Notes under the pieces: generated by a model
Told to the model about the DNA's origin: nothing
Database searches by the model: none
The model's input: the letters and a program-made list of their open reading frames with translations, nothing else
NCBI GenBank assembly: GCA_031553885.1
Contig: JAVBKV010000034.1
Coordinates: 1 to 19,456, forward strand
DNA: 19,456 nucleotides
Source of the DNA: JAVBKV01 sp031553885
GTDB lineage: Bacteria > Bacteroidota > Bacteroidia > Bacteroidales > Azobacteroidaceae
Direction of reading: 5' to 3'
Shown here: piece after piece, positions 1 to 9,941 of the stretch
How the letters are laid out: the number at the start of each line of letters is the position of its first letter
Position numbering within the stretch: position 1 is the stretch's first letter
Position numbers and translations under genes: made by a program

Positions 1-173
1 TCAAAAGCAATGTTCTTTTCGATTTTGGCCTGGCAATTTTTACAACTCATCTGTTCGACCAAAAACTTGACTTTTTCTTTTCCTTTCTTTTTGTCTTGTG
101 CAGACAGACTGCTTGCCGCACCTAACATAAATATGGAGCAAACAAGCAACATCATGATTTTATTCTTCTTCAT
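1..173 (-). CDS. Exported heavy-metal-associated (HMA) domain protein, N-terminal part only
   Basis: Partial gene: it begins with ATG at 173 and runs off the left edge after about 57 codons. The visible protein opens with a Lys-rich start and a hydrophobic stretch ending in SLSAQ at residues 22-26, a typical Sec signal peptide of this group. A Lys-rich linker follows, then VKFLVEQMSCKNCQAKIEKN. The MxCxxC pair (Cys44, Cys47) followed by an amphipathic helix is the metal-binding loop and first helix of the HMA ferredoxin-like fold, which binds Cu(I), Zn(II) or similar ions. It would act in the periplasm. It starts 30 bp after the fucosidase stop, on the same strand as the TonB-dependent receptor further up, so co-transcription is likely. 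The ion is not deducible. The remaining length and any second domain are outside the window. Confidence 0.85.
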   Translation of the reverse strand, partial: MKKNKIMMLLVCSIFMLGAASSLSAQDKKKGKEKVKFLVEQMSCKNCQAKIEKNIAF

Positions 174-203
174 AGCTGTACTATTTATTATCTTATTATT
201 GTT

Positions 204-1598
204 TTATTTATTCGGATTCATAACCACATTTTCAACCTTGAAGACCCAGGCATGGTCACACGGCAGATCATTGGGTAAAACAGATGAAACATCGATAACC
301 AATTGTTTCCCGCTGAATTTGTAATTAACTTTTTTTCCGGATCCGAGCAAAGTTACTGTTTTTCCTCCGGAAATACCACTTACCTTTACATTTTTATCGG
401 GCCATTGGGAACAAATGATATACAAGTCATTCCCTTTTTTTGTAAAAAAGACATTTTTCATTCCGACCGGTTTCTCCCACCAGGCCGTTGTTCCATAAAT
501 AGCCTCTCCATTCACATCCAACCATTTTCCTATATCCAGCAATCGTTCCTGCATAATCACCGGAATCAATCCATTGGCATCAGGACCAATATTCAGTAAC
601 AGATTTCCTCCGTTACTTACTTTATCGATCAGCAAATCAATCAGTTGCTTCGATGTTGAATAATGATCCAGTGTTTCGAAACGGTTATAACCGTAGGAAC
701 CTCCTATTCCCCGGCTTTCTTCCCAGGGATGGACAGCCGCTTTACCTATTCCTGTCGCATCATGCACCAGATCGTATTCCGTTGTATAGTAATCACCATG
801 TTTACTGCGGGTTTCTTTTCCCCAGCGGTCGTTGACAACAACGGTTTCTTTTACCGGCGATTCGTTGAAAAGCCAGGCCAGGAACTGCTCGCTTTTCAAT
901 GTTTTACTGTCGTAATCCCACTCCCCGTCAGAGAAAATCACTTCCGGTTTGTAATTGACGACTAATTCCTTCATCTGGGGAATCATCATTTCATCCACCC
1001 AGCGATCAATGGTTTCTTTCGTATATAAGGGATTTTTCCATTCCAGCAACGAGTAATAATAACCCATTCGCAATCCCTTATTCCGGACCGATTGGGTCAG
1101 GTCTCCCAGTAAATCCCGGTGAGGTCCTATATCCACGCTGTTCCAGCGGGGGCTGTATTTACTTGGCCAAAGACTAAACCCATCGTGATGTTTGGATGTC
1201 AGAACCACATATCTGGCCCCTGATTTTCTGAATAATTCGGCCCATTCATCGGGGTTGAAATATTCGGCTTTGAACATAGAAGCAAAATCGTAATAAGTAA
1301 AATCCTTTCCGAAATATTGCTCATGGTGATTGACAAATTTTTCATTTTTTGAAAACAACCGGTTGGCATAATGTTCCGAATACTTGGCATACACATGCGC
1401 TTCATCGGTCGGAGCATAAGCCGGCACTGCATAAACTCCCCAATGGATAAAAATACCGAACTTGGCTTCCGGCCACCACTGCGGAATAGAACGCTGATCC
1501 AACGAATTCCAGTTGGGTTCATACGTTTGCGAAAAACTTGTATTTTTCATTCCAAGAAAGAAAAAAAACAAGAAAGATACAATAATTATTCGTCTCAT
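204..1598 (-). CDS. Secreted alpha-L-fucosidase, glycoside hydrolase family 29
   Basis: 464-aa retaining alpha-L-fucosidase that would release L-fucose from host glycans or other fucosylated sugars in the periplasm or at the cell surface. A signal peptide occupies about residues 1-24 (Phe-rich core, ending SFSQ). The family fold is clear from KFGIFIHWG (46-54), the KHHDGF substrate-pocket motif (136-141), and PEVIFSDGEWD (218-228), in which Asp224 is the expected nucleophile. Glu294 or Glu295 in HPWEESRG is a reasonable acid/base candidate; this position varies between GH29 branches and is my inference. NGGNLLLNIGPDANG (329-343) is another family signature. A small beta-sandwich domain is expected after about residue 365. 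Length is normal for single-domain GH29. The gene lies 38 bp after the TonB-dependent receptor and 30 bp before the HMA gene. No SusD or other glycosidase is next to it, so it is not part of a classical polysaccharide-utilisation locus in this window. The substrate linkage is unknown. Confidence 0.93.
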   Translation of the reverse strand: MRRIIIVSFLFFFFLGMKNTSFSQTYEPNWNSLDQRSIPQWWPEAKFGIFIHWGVYAVPAYAPTDEAHVYAKYSEHYANRLFSKNEKFVNHHEQYFGKDFTYYDFASMFKAEYFNPDEWAELFRKSGARYVVLTSKHHDGFSLWPSKYSPRWNSVDIGPHRDLLGDLTQSVRNKGLRMGYYYSLLEWKNPLYTKETIDRWVDEMMIPQMKELVVNYKPEVIFSDGEWDYDSKTLKSEQFLAWLFNESPVKETVVVNDRWGKETRSKHGDYYTTEYDLVHDATGIGKAAVHPWEESRGIGGSYGYNRFETLDHYSTSKQLIDLLIDKVSNGGNLLLNIGPDANGLIPVIMQERLLDIGKWLDVNGEAIYGTTAWWEKPVGMKNVFFTKKGNDLYIICSQWPDKNVKVSGISGGKTVTLLGSGKKVNYKFSGKQLVIDVSSVLPNDLPCDHAWVFKVENVVMNPNK

Positions 1599-1636
1599 AC
1601 CAGTTAATACAGTTAAGTAACCTTACTCCTCCTGAC

Positions 1637-3859
1637 TTACATCCGGGGAATGTTGTAACGTAATCCGACATATAATTTCCGGCCATGAACAGGCCCCCAG
1701 ATCATGGTTGCATCAAAATCCTTTCCCCAGGGATCGTTAGGGGCAATAACCGGATTTTTTTGTACGAAATCCAGTATATTTTCTGCTCCGACATACACCG
1801 ACCAGGTACGGAAAAACTTTGTTACCTGGGCATTCAGAATGACAAATGAGCCAAACTTATCCTTCCATAAAGGATTCGCAGGATCCGATTCCGGCATACG
1901 ACCTCCCCCGTTGAACTGCGAAGTTACATCAAATTGCCATTTTCTCAAAGGAGTTTGATAAGAAGCGGTAATCAATCCTTTATAATCTCCTGACAATGCC
2001 TTTTTTCTCAACACTCCGTTATAGGTTGTTTTCACATCCATCAACCGGTAAGCGGCCGTCAGGGTAAAACCCCGGAAAAACGGATACGACGCTTCCACCT
2101 GAAAACTGGAAGAATACGATTTCCCGTCTAAGTTATAAAATGAAACGGCATGCGGATCGGAATCGATATCTGCTACCACTTGTTTTTGAAAGTCCGTATA
2201 GTACCATTCACCGTTCACTACTAATTCTTTTCCGGCTACCGGAATAAACAAGCCCAGATTCAATCCGTAATTCAAGGCTTCTTCCTGATCGAGATCCGAA
2301 GCAATCCTGAATTCCCGGCTACTGGCCAGATAAAAACTATTCTCCGGCAACACATGTGCCGTACGGTATCCTTTCCCGACAGAAGCCCGCAAGTGCATCC
2401 AGTCCGTAAAGTTATATTTCACGTGCAAACGGGGAGTAACAAAAAAGTCATAATAAGAGCTGTAATCGGCACGTAATCCGGCCAATACAATCAATTTATC
2501 ATTTTTATTGAACGTGTATTCAAAATAAGCTCCTGTAGTTGTTTCCGTAAATGCATCTTTTTCGTTAACGGAAGCATCCGGATTCAGGTTATAAGTTTCA
2601 TCGAAAGAATCATAATTCAGGCTTAACCCGGTACTGATCTTATGTTCCTTTGAAAACTCGGTTTCGTACATCAGGCTGGCATACAGGTTCGACTGGTCAG
2701 CATCATAAGGCCGGTTTCCAAAATAAGAATCCTGATCGTGGTACGATCCGCTGAAGATAAGAGCGATACTTGCATTTTTCTCCGGATTGACAATCCAGCC
2801 GTTTTTTGTAAAAAATTCACCCCGGTTCACCTCCATATTAGTTCTGTACCATGGAATGGATGACGATGATGCATCCTGCACCTCTTTGGTCTGTCCTCCC
2901 GTACGGCTCTCATTCAAAAACTTGATTCCCAGTTGGGAAATCCATCGTTGAGTCCGGTAATACCAACGGTTCATTACATTGAACTGATGCTTAAGCGGAG
3001 TATCCAGAAAACCGTCATCATTCATATCAAACGGTTTTTCTTCGCTGGAATAATGCAACAGCAACCCCGTCGACAAACGTTCATTAAGAAAATAAGAACC
3101 ATCGGCATTGGCTTCATACCTGCCATTATCCGCAGCAAAAACATTACCGGAAAAAATATCGGAAGTCGGAGGCTTTTTGTATTCTACATTGATCTGTCCG
3201 GCAATCGCTTCATAGCCGTTTTTTACAGAGGATGTTCCTTTGGATACCTGAATGCTTTCCATCCATGGGCCGGGGACATAATCCAATCCGTATGGAGCAG
3301 ATAATCCTCTGAAGTTCGGAAAGTTTTCTGTCAGCATCTGAACATAAGATCCTTCCAGTCCCAACAACCGGATCTGCTTTGCACCCGTCACGGCATCATT
3401 GTACGCCACATCCACCGAGGGATTGGTTTCAAAGCTTTCGGAAAGGTTACAACAAGCCGCCCTGCACAACTCATCGTATGTTATTTTCTGTGTCTGCAAA
3501 ACGGTCGTACGAAAACTCAAAGTACCCGTGGTCTGTGGATTTACTACGACTTCCTGTAGCTCGACCGCCTCCTTCATCGTAATTATCAGCTCATTGGATG
3601 AATCCCCGACTGGTATGGTTTGAGTGCTGTATCCCACATAGCTGACAACCAATTCTTTTGACTGTCCGGAAAACGGAAGTGAAAACCGTCCGTTTTCATC
3701 AGTAAAAGTACCTTCCGAGGTATTCTTCCAATAAACATTTACTCCGGCAAGAGGCTCTTTTTTTCCACCGGAAACAATACCCCGGAGATTCTCTGCCATC
3801 ATAGAAACCTTTAATGGAAAAACCAGTATTATTAATAAAAATATACGTATCATTTTCAT
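1637..3859 (-). CDS. TonB-dependent outer-membrane receptor with Cys-rich plug, probably for a metal or metal complex
   Basis: 740-aa outer-membrane active transporter. The frame stays open to 3934, but I choose the ATG at 3859 because MKMIRIFLLIILVFPLKVSM then forms a proper signal peptide and a promoter-like TATCTTTG lies just upstream. Order from this start: signal peptide 1-22; carboxypeptidase-regulatory-like beta-sandwich about 24-100 (GIVSGGKKEPLAGVNVYWKN...TDENGRFSL); plug about 105-230; 22-strand barrel to the C-terminus. The plug carries an unusual CRAACCNLSESF segment (Cys132, Cys136, Cys137), then NPSVDVAYNDAVTGAKQIRL and LLGLEGSYVQML. From memory, this plug type in Bacteroidota often sits near HMA-domain proteins, which is the case here apart from the intervening fucosidase. 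There is no SusD-like gene, so a glycan importer is unlikely despite the fucosidase. The ligand is inferred, not shown. Confidence 0.9.
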   Translation of the reverse strand: MKMIRIFLLIILVFPLKVSMMAENLRGIVSGGKKEPLAGVNVYWKNTSEGTFTDENGRFSLPFSGQSKELVVSYVGYSTQTIPVGDSSNELIITMKEAVELQEVVVNPQTTGTLSFRTTVLQTQKITYDELCRAACCNLSESFETNPSVDVAYNDAVTGAKQIRLLGLEGSYVQMLTENFPNFRGLSAPYGLDYVPGPWMESIQVSKGTSSVKNGYEAIAGQINVEYKKPPTSDIFSGNVFAADNGRYEANADGSYFLNERLSTGLLLHYSSEEKPFDMNDDGFLDTPLKHQFNVMNRWYYRTQRWISQLGIKFLNESRTGGQTKEVQDASSSSIPWYRTNMEVNRGEFFTKNGWIVNPEKNASIALIFSGSYHDQDSYFGNRPYDADQSNLYASLMYETEFSKEHKISTGLSLNYDSFDETYNLNPDASVNEKDAFTETTTGAYFEYTFNKNDKLIVLAGLRADYSSYYDFFVTPRLHVKYNFTDWMHLRASVGKGYRTAHVLPENSFYLASSREFRIASDLDQEEALNYGLNLGLFIPVAGKELVVNGEWYYTDFQKQVVADIDSDPHAVSFYNLDGKSYSSSFQVEASYPFFRGFTLTAAYRLMDVKTTYNGVLRKKALSGDYKGLITASYQTPLRKWQFDVTSQFNGGGRMPESDPANPLWKDKFGSFVILNAQVTKFFRTWSVYVGAENILDFVQKNPVIAPNDPWGKDFDATMIWGPVHGRKLYVGLRYNIPRM

Positions 3860-3864
3860 GGGAG

Positions 3865-3872
3865 CAAAGATA
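3865..3872 (-). promoter_or_regulatory. Candidate -7 element of the TonB-dependent receptor gene
   Basis: On the minus strand TATCTTTG fits the Bacteroidota -7 consensus TAnnTTTG exactly and ends only 5 nt before the chosen ATG (3859). I find no TTG at the usual 19-21 bp upstream distance, so the match rests on the -7 element alone. If it is real, the mRNA would have almost no 5' leader, or translation would begin at the second ATG (3853). Confidence 0.4.
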
Positions 3873-3966
3873 ATGTATTTTTTAATCAACTTCCATAACA
3901 AAAACAAATCCATACTAATCTTTGTTATTTTCATTAACTTCTTTTTTCACCAACGAGAAAAAAGAA

Positions 3967-3974
3967 TATATTTG
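3967..3974 (+). promoter_or_regulatory. Candidate -7 element for the 4014-6178 gene cluster
   Basis: TATATTTG matches TAnnTTTG exactly and lies 39 bp upstream of the lipoprotein ATG at 4014. The -33 region is T-rich (CTTTTTTCAC) without a clear TTG. It is about 95 bp from the divergent receptor promoter, so 3860-4013 acts as a divergent intergenic region. Confidence 0.45.
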
Positions 3975-4013
3975 CAAGATATTATATGTTGTTTTTTATC
4001 ATTAATTCATACT

Positions 4014-4868
4014 ATGAAACTATTAAAGCCATCTATTGCAATCATTTGTTTGCTATTTTTATTTTTTCTTATAAGTTGTGAAAAAAGAATAAAAACAACA
4101 AACAATGCTGTTACGTTTGATTCCATCCATGTGAGTGAAACTTACTATTTATTCAATGATACCGGCCAGCCCAGTTGTAACCTGCAGATCGACTTTGTTT
4201 TTCCTCAAAAATACGAAGACAAGCAAGTGTTAAGTCAGATGCAAGGCCTGTTTCAGGAAAAAACGCTGGGAGAAAGTTTTATAGATTTATCGCTCAACGA
4301 TGCTATTAAGCAATACAAAGAGCAATATTTTAATGACTTCAAACAGTTTGAAAAGAATACAGAAGCCAGTGAATCGGAAGATGAACACGATGATTTTGCA
4401 GATGAAACAGGCCGTTCCTATTACGCTAAAATAAAAAACGCCATCGTATTCAATCAAAATAACCTCATTTCATTCACTGTTGATTTCCGGGATTATCAGG
4501 GAGGTGCACACGGTTCGCACAGCCTCTATGGTTACGTACTGGACCTGAAAACAGGCAACCTCATCCGGGAAGATCAGTTTTTAGGCGGAAATTACAAAAA
4601 AGACATGGCTGATCTGATTGCAAGAAAGATTGCGGAAAAAGCAGGTGTAAGCTCCCCAAAAGAACTGGAAATGCTGGGATACAATAACATCGAAGGTATC
4701 GTTCCGAACGGGAATTTCACCATCGATGAAAAAGGAATTACTTATTATTACAATGAAAATGAAATCGCAGCCTATGTCATGGGATTGATTGAGGTATTTA
4801 TCCTGTATGAAGAAATCAACATCTACATAAAAAAAGATAATCCCATTGCCACGCTGGCAGGATTATAA
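4014..4868 (+). CDS. Lipoprotein with DUF4163/DUF3298-like (RsiV/PdaC-type) domains
   Basis: 284-aa predicted lipoprotein. The frame is open further upstream, but the ATG at 4014 gives MKLLKPSIAIICLLFLFFLI followed by SC, a clean lipoprotein signal with the modified cysteine at residue 22. Downstream of an acidic linker (ESEDEHDD), the sequence LISFTVDFRDYQGGAHGSHS, then LYGYVLDLKTGNLIREDQF, matches the pattern of DUF3298, the domain shared with the B. subtilis anti-sigma factor RsiV and the deacetylase PdaC. The segment before it should be the paired DUF4163. No catalytic deacetylase domain follows, so this is the stand-alone lipoprotein form common in Bacteroidota. Function is unknown; lysozyme or peptidoglycan-related binding is only an analogy to RsiV. 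It is 23 bp upstream of rsmG and probably the first gene of that operon. Confidence 0.82.
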   Translation: MKLLKPSIAIICLLFLFFLISCEKRIKTTNNAVTFDSIHVSETYYLFNDTGQPSCNLQIDFVFPQKYEDKQVLSQMQGLFQEKTLGESFIDLSLNDAIKQYKEQYFNDFKQFEKNTEASESEDEHDDFADETGRSYYAKIKNAIVFNQNNLISFTVDFRDYQGGAHGSHSLYGYVLDLKTGNLIREDQFLGGNYKKDMADLIARKIAEKAGVSSPKELEMLGYNNIEGIVPNGNFTIDEKGITYYYNENEIAAYVMGLIEVFILYEEINIYIKKDNPIATLAGL

Positions 4869-4891
4869 TAATAAATCGAAATAACATCCGT

Positions 4892-5512
4892 ATGGAAATA
4901 ATCAAGAAATACTTTCCGGATCTAACGGAAAAACAGGAAACCCAATTTGCCGCTTTATACGATTTATATACGGATTGGAACAGTAAAATCAACCTAATAT
5001 CCAGGAAAGACATTGAAAACTTATACGAGAAGCACATCCTGCATTCACTGGGAATCGCACAAATTATCCGTTTTTCCGACCATACGGCTATTCTGGACGT
5101 TGGTACCGGAGGCGGGTTTCCGGGTATCCCTCTAGCGATTCTGTTTCCCAGATGTAATTTTCTTCTGATCGACAGTATCGGTAAAAAAATCAAAGTCGCG
5201 GATCAGATTGCATACGCGATCGGATTGCAAAATACAGAATGCCGCCACTGCCGGGTGGAAGAGGAAAAACGGGAATTCGATTTTGTGGTCAGCCGCGCAG
5301 TTATGCCTCTTCCCGATTTGGTGAAAATTTCTAGAAAAAACATTGTCCGCGAACAACAAAATGCCATTCCCAATGGTTTTATTTGTTTAAAAGGAGGTGA
5401 ATTACAACAAGAACTGATACCTTATAAAAATAAAGTAATCACGTACGAACTAAGTGATTATTTCCAAGAAGAATTTTTTAAAACAAAAAAAATCATCTAT
5501 TTGCCGGTTTAA
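4892..5512 (+). CDS. rsmG: 16S rRNA (guanine-527 N7) methyltransferase RsmG
   Basis: 206-aa cytoplasmic enzyme that uses S-adenosylmethionine to make m7G527 in the 530 loop of 16S rRNA; loss of its activity gives low-level streptomycin resistance in several bacteria. The N-terminal helical part has the family pattern YTDWNSKINLISRKD (26-40) and LYEKHILHSL (44-53). The SAM-binding Rossmann motif is ILDVGTGGGFPGIPLAI (67-83), and DFVVSRAV (130-137) is the later family signature. Length is normal for Bacteroidota RsmG. It is spaced 23 bp from the lipoprotein and 24 bp from the metallo-beta-lactamase-fold gene on the same strand, consistent with one transcript. Confidence 0.96.
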   Translation: MEIIKKYFPDLTEKQETQFAALYDLYTDWNSKINLISRKDIENLYEKHILHSLGIAQIIRFSDHTAILDVGTGGGFPGIPLAILFPRCNFLLIDSIGKKIKVADQIAYAIGLQNTECRHCRVEEEKREFDFVVSRAVMPLPDLVKISRKNIVREQQNAIPNGFICLKGGELQQELIPYKNKVITYELSDYFQEEFFKTKKIIYLPV

Positions 5513-5536
5513 TTTTAGGGCATAAAAACACTGATT

Positions 5537-6178
5537 ATGATGCGGATACAAAAATTCGAATTTAATCCCGTAAGTGAAAACACTTATGTAATATATGACG
5601 ATGAAACCCATGATGCAGCTATCATTGATTGCGGGGCTCATTACCCGGACGAAAAAGAACAATTGAAGGAGTTCATTGCAACCAACAAGCTCACGCCGAC
5701 ACATCTGTTGAACACACATCTCCACATGGACCATGCTTTCGGCAATCAGTTTATTTTCGAAACGTACGGACTTCGTCCCGAATACAACCAGGCCGAGGAA
5801 TCCATGCCTTCGCTGCAAAAACAGTCTGCCCTGTTTGGAATCAATACCGGAAACCATCCCTCCATTGCCGCCCGTTACCTCAATGATGGCGATACGATCA
5901 CAGTGGGAAACATCCGGTTAAAAGCCCTGCTTGTTCCAGGGCATTCTCCGGGCAGTCTATGCTTCTATTCAGAGGAGGATCAATGCATTTTTTCAGGAGA
6001 TGTTTTATTTGAATACAGTGTAGGTCGTTCCGATCTTTGGGGAGGAAATCATCATCAGTTAATTTCCGGAATTAAAGAAAAACTGCTAACTTTACAGGAC
6101 GAAACGGTAGTTTATCCGGGACATGGACCTGCAACTACCATCGGAAAAGAAAAACAACATAATTCATTTTTGCAATAA
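5537..6178 (+). CDS. Metallo-beta-lactamase-fold hydrolase, glyoxalase II-like
   Basis: 213-aa cytoplasmic protein with no signal peptide. All metal ligands of the glyoxalase II/MBL group are visible: HLHMDH (61-66, the HxHxDH motif), VPGHSPGS (133-140, His136), the bridging Asp155 in FSGDVLF, and YPGHG (193-197, His196). The compact length lacks the C-terminal helical domain that binds glutathione in true glyoxalase II, so it belongs to the short YcbL-like branch. Substrate is unknown: a thioester or a persulfide/glyoxalase-type compound is possible. Two ATG codons stand at the start (5537, 5540) and either could be used. It follows rsmG by 24 bp and precedes gcvP by 95 bp. Confidence 0.9.
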   Translation: MMRIQKFEFNPVSENTYVIYDDETHDAAIIDCGAHYPDEKEQLKEFIATNKLTPTHLLNTHLHMDHAFGNQFIFETYGLRPEYNQAEESMPSLQKQSALFGINTGNHPSIAARYLNDGDTITVGNIRLKALLVPGHSPGSLCFYSEEDQCIFSGDVLFEYSVGRSDLWGGNHHQLISGIKEKLLTLQDETVVYPGHGPATTIGKEKQHNSFLQ

Positions 6179-6194
6179 CTATTTATGAAACGAA

Positions 6195-6230
6195 GCATGT
6201 ACCTTTATACGTCAAAGATTATAAACATGC
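6195..6230. repeat. Short inverted repeat upstream of gcvP
   Basis: GCATGT (6195-6200) and ACATGC (6225-6230) are perfect complements around a 24-nt AT-rich interior, and TTAT/ATAA can extend the stem after a small bulge. There is no T-tract, so it is not an obvious intrinsic terminator. It could be a weak attenuating hairpin or chance. Confidence 0.3.
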
Positions 6231-6273
6231 GAGTTCCATACGACCGATTTAATAAAAAATAAAAAATGTACGT

Positions 6274-9123
<2,850 letters not shown>

Positions 9124-9162
9124 ATTAATTTATCAATGTCTAACTTATAAAAACAGAACATT

Positions 9163-9654
9163 ATGTTAAACACTAAAATGGAAGCTGCATTGAACAAGCA
9201 AGTAAATGCAGAATTATGGTCCGCTTATTTGTATCTGTCCATGTCTTACGACATGCAGGATAAGGGGTTCGGAGGCTTTGCTTCCTGGTTTGCCAAACAA
9301 GCTGAAGAAGAATTCGAACATGCTACCAAATTCATGGAATTTATCGGATCCATGGACGGGAGAGTCAAATTGATGCCGATCGACGAAGTTCGTCAGGAAT
9401 GGAATTCCCCGAAAGACGCTTTCGAAGATACATTGCTGCATGAAAAGAAAGTTACAGCTATGATCCACGGATTAATGGATCTGGCAATCGAATTGAAAGA
9501 TTATGCCTCTCAAAGCCTGCTGAAATGGTATGTTGACGAACAAGTCGAAGAAGAAGATACGGCTCGCAATACTCTTTCTGCTCTTGAGAAAATCGAAAAA
9601 GACCCGGCTGCTTTGTACATGCTCAACAAACAAATGGGAAAAAGAGAAGATTAA
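9163..9654 (+). CDS. ftnA: Non-heme ferritin, FtnA type
   Basis: 163-aa subunit of the 24-mer iron-storage cage, which oxidises Fe(II) and deposits ferric mineral in its core. Ferroxidase-centre residues fall at the same numbers as in E. coli FtnA: Glu17, Glu50, His53, Glu94, Gln127 and Glu130, with Tyr24 nearby. The four-helix pattern is intact (NAELWSAYLYLSM; ASWFAKQAEEEFEHATKFME; WYVDEQVEEED). No heme-ligating Met as in bacterioferritin is apparent. It lies 39 bp after gcvP, so it may be read from gcvP or from its own promoter, but I find no TAnnTTTG in that gap. In related Bacteroidales, ferritin is known to be controlled by iron and oxygen; no such site is visible here. Confidence 0.96.
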   Translation: MLNTKMEAALNKQVNAELWSAYLYLSMSYDMQDKGFGGFASWFAKQAEEEFEHATKFMEFIGSMDGRVKLMPIDEVRQEWNSPKDAFEDTLLHEKKVTAMIHGLMDLAIELKDYASQSLLKWYVDEQVEEEDTARNTLSALEKIEKDPAALYMLNKQMGKRED

Positions 9655-9941
9655 ACGAGGCTGTCGAAAGTTTTTTCACCGCTAAGTTCGCTAAGGATGT
9701 TGCAAAGAACACAATAATAAAATGATTATTATCAAATCATTGTGTTCTTTGCGACATATTTTCTGCTCCTTGCGATTATATCCTCTTTGACATTTGATAT
9801 ACCTTCCTGATTATTTTAGTACACGGATTTATTATAAATCTTTAAGACGTATTTAACAATTATTATAGCCTTTGCTTTAAACATTCTTCATCCTTCCCCG
9901 TCATATAGTAAAGTTGTTTAATCCCTTTAATTTTTAAAGTC
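9655..9941 (+). other. 287-bp intergenic region between ferritin and the YxWV-repeat protein
   Basis: No credible coding frame. The first 120 bases hold the palindromic element described separately. The remaining part is AT-rich and should carry the promoter of the 9942 gene. The nearest sequence to a Bacteroidota -7 box is TAGCCTTTG around 9868-9876, which has one base too many, so I do not assign a promoter. Confidence 0.5.
9702..9752. repeat. Inverted repeat with perfect 14-bp arms, possible interspersed element
   Basis: GCAAAGAACACAAT (9702-9715) is the exact reverse complement of ATTGTGTTCTTTGC (9739-9752), with a 23-nt AT-rich interior that contains its own small inverted pair AATAA/TTATT. 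Outside the perfect arms, TCGCTAAGGA on the left and TCCTTGCGA-like bases on the right continue the symmetry imperfectly, so the whole structure spans roughly 9677-9777. There is no T-tract, so it is not a standard terminator, though it could protect the ferritin mRNA 3' end. Phrases of the kind CTTTGCG/CTTAGCGGTG recur between genes in many Bacteroidota genomes as far as I recall, which would make this a copy of an interspersed palindromic repeat. Confidence 0.75.

Noticed and set aside
204..3859. A polysaccharide-utilisation locus based on the TonB receptor and fucosidase
   Set aside because: There is no SusD-like gene, sensor or further glycosidase, and the receptor plug is of the Cys-rich type near an HMA gene rather than a SusC type.
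3860..3934. N-terminal extension of the TonB receptor to an ATG at 3934
   Set aside because: It would place 25 extra residues before a proper signal peptide and would overlap the promoter-like TATCTTTG; the ATG at 3859 fits better.
3858..4013. N-terminal extension of the lipoprotein gene starting at 3858
   Set aside because: The extension overlaps the divergent receptor start and would bury the lipoprotein signal that begins exactly at ATG 4014.
6179..6273. Glycine riboswitch upstream of gcvP
   Set aside because: The gap is only 95 bp and AT-rich, with no aptamer-like conserved core; just a short inverted repeat is present.
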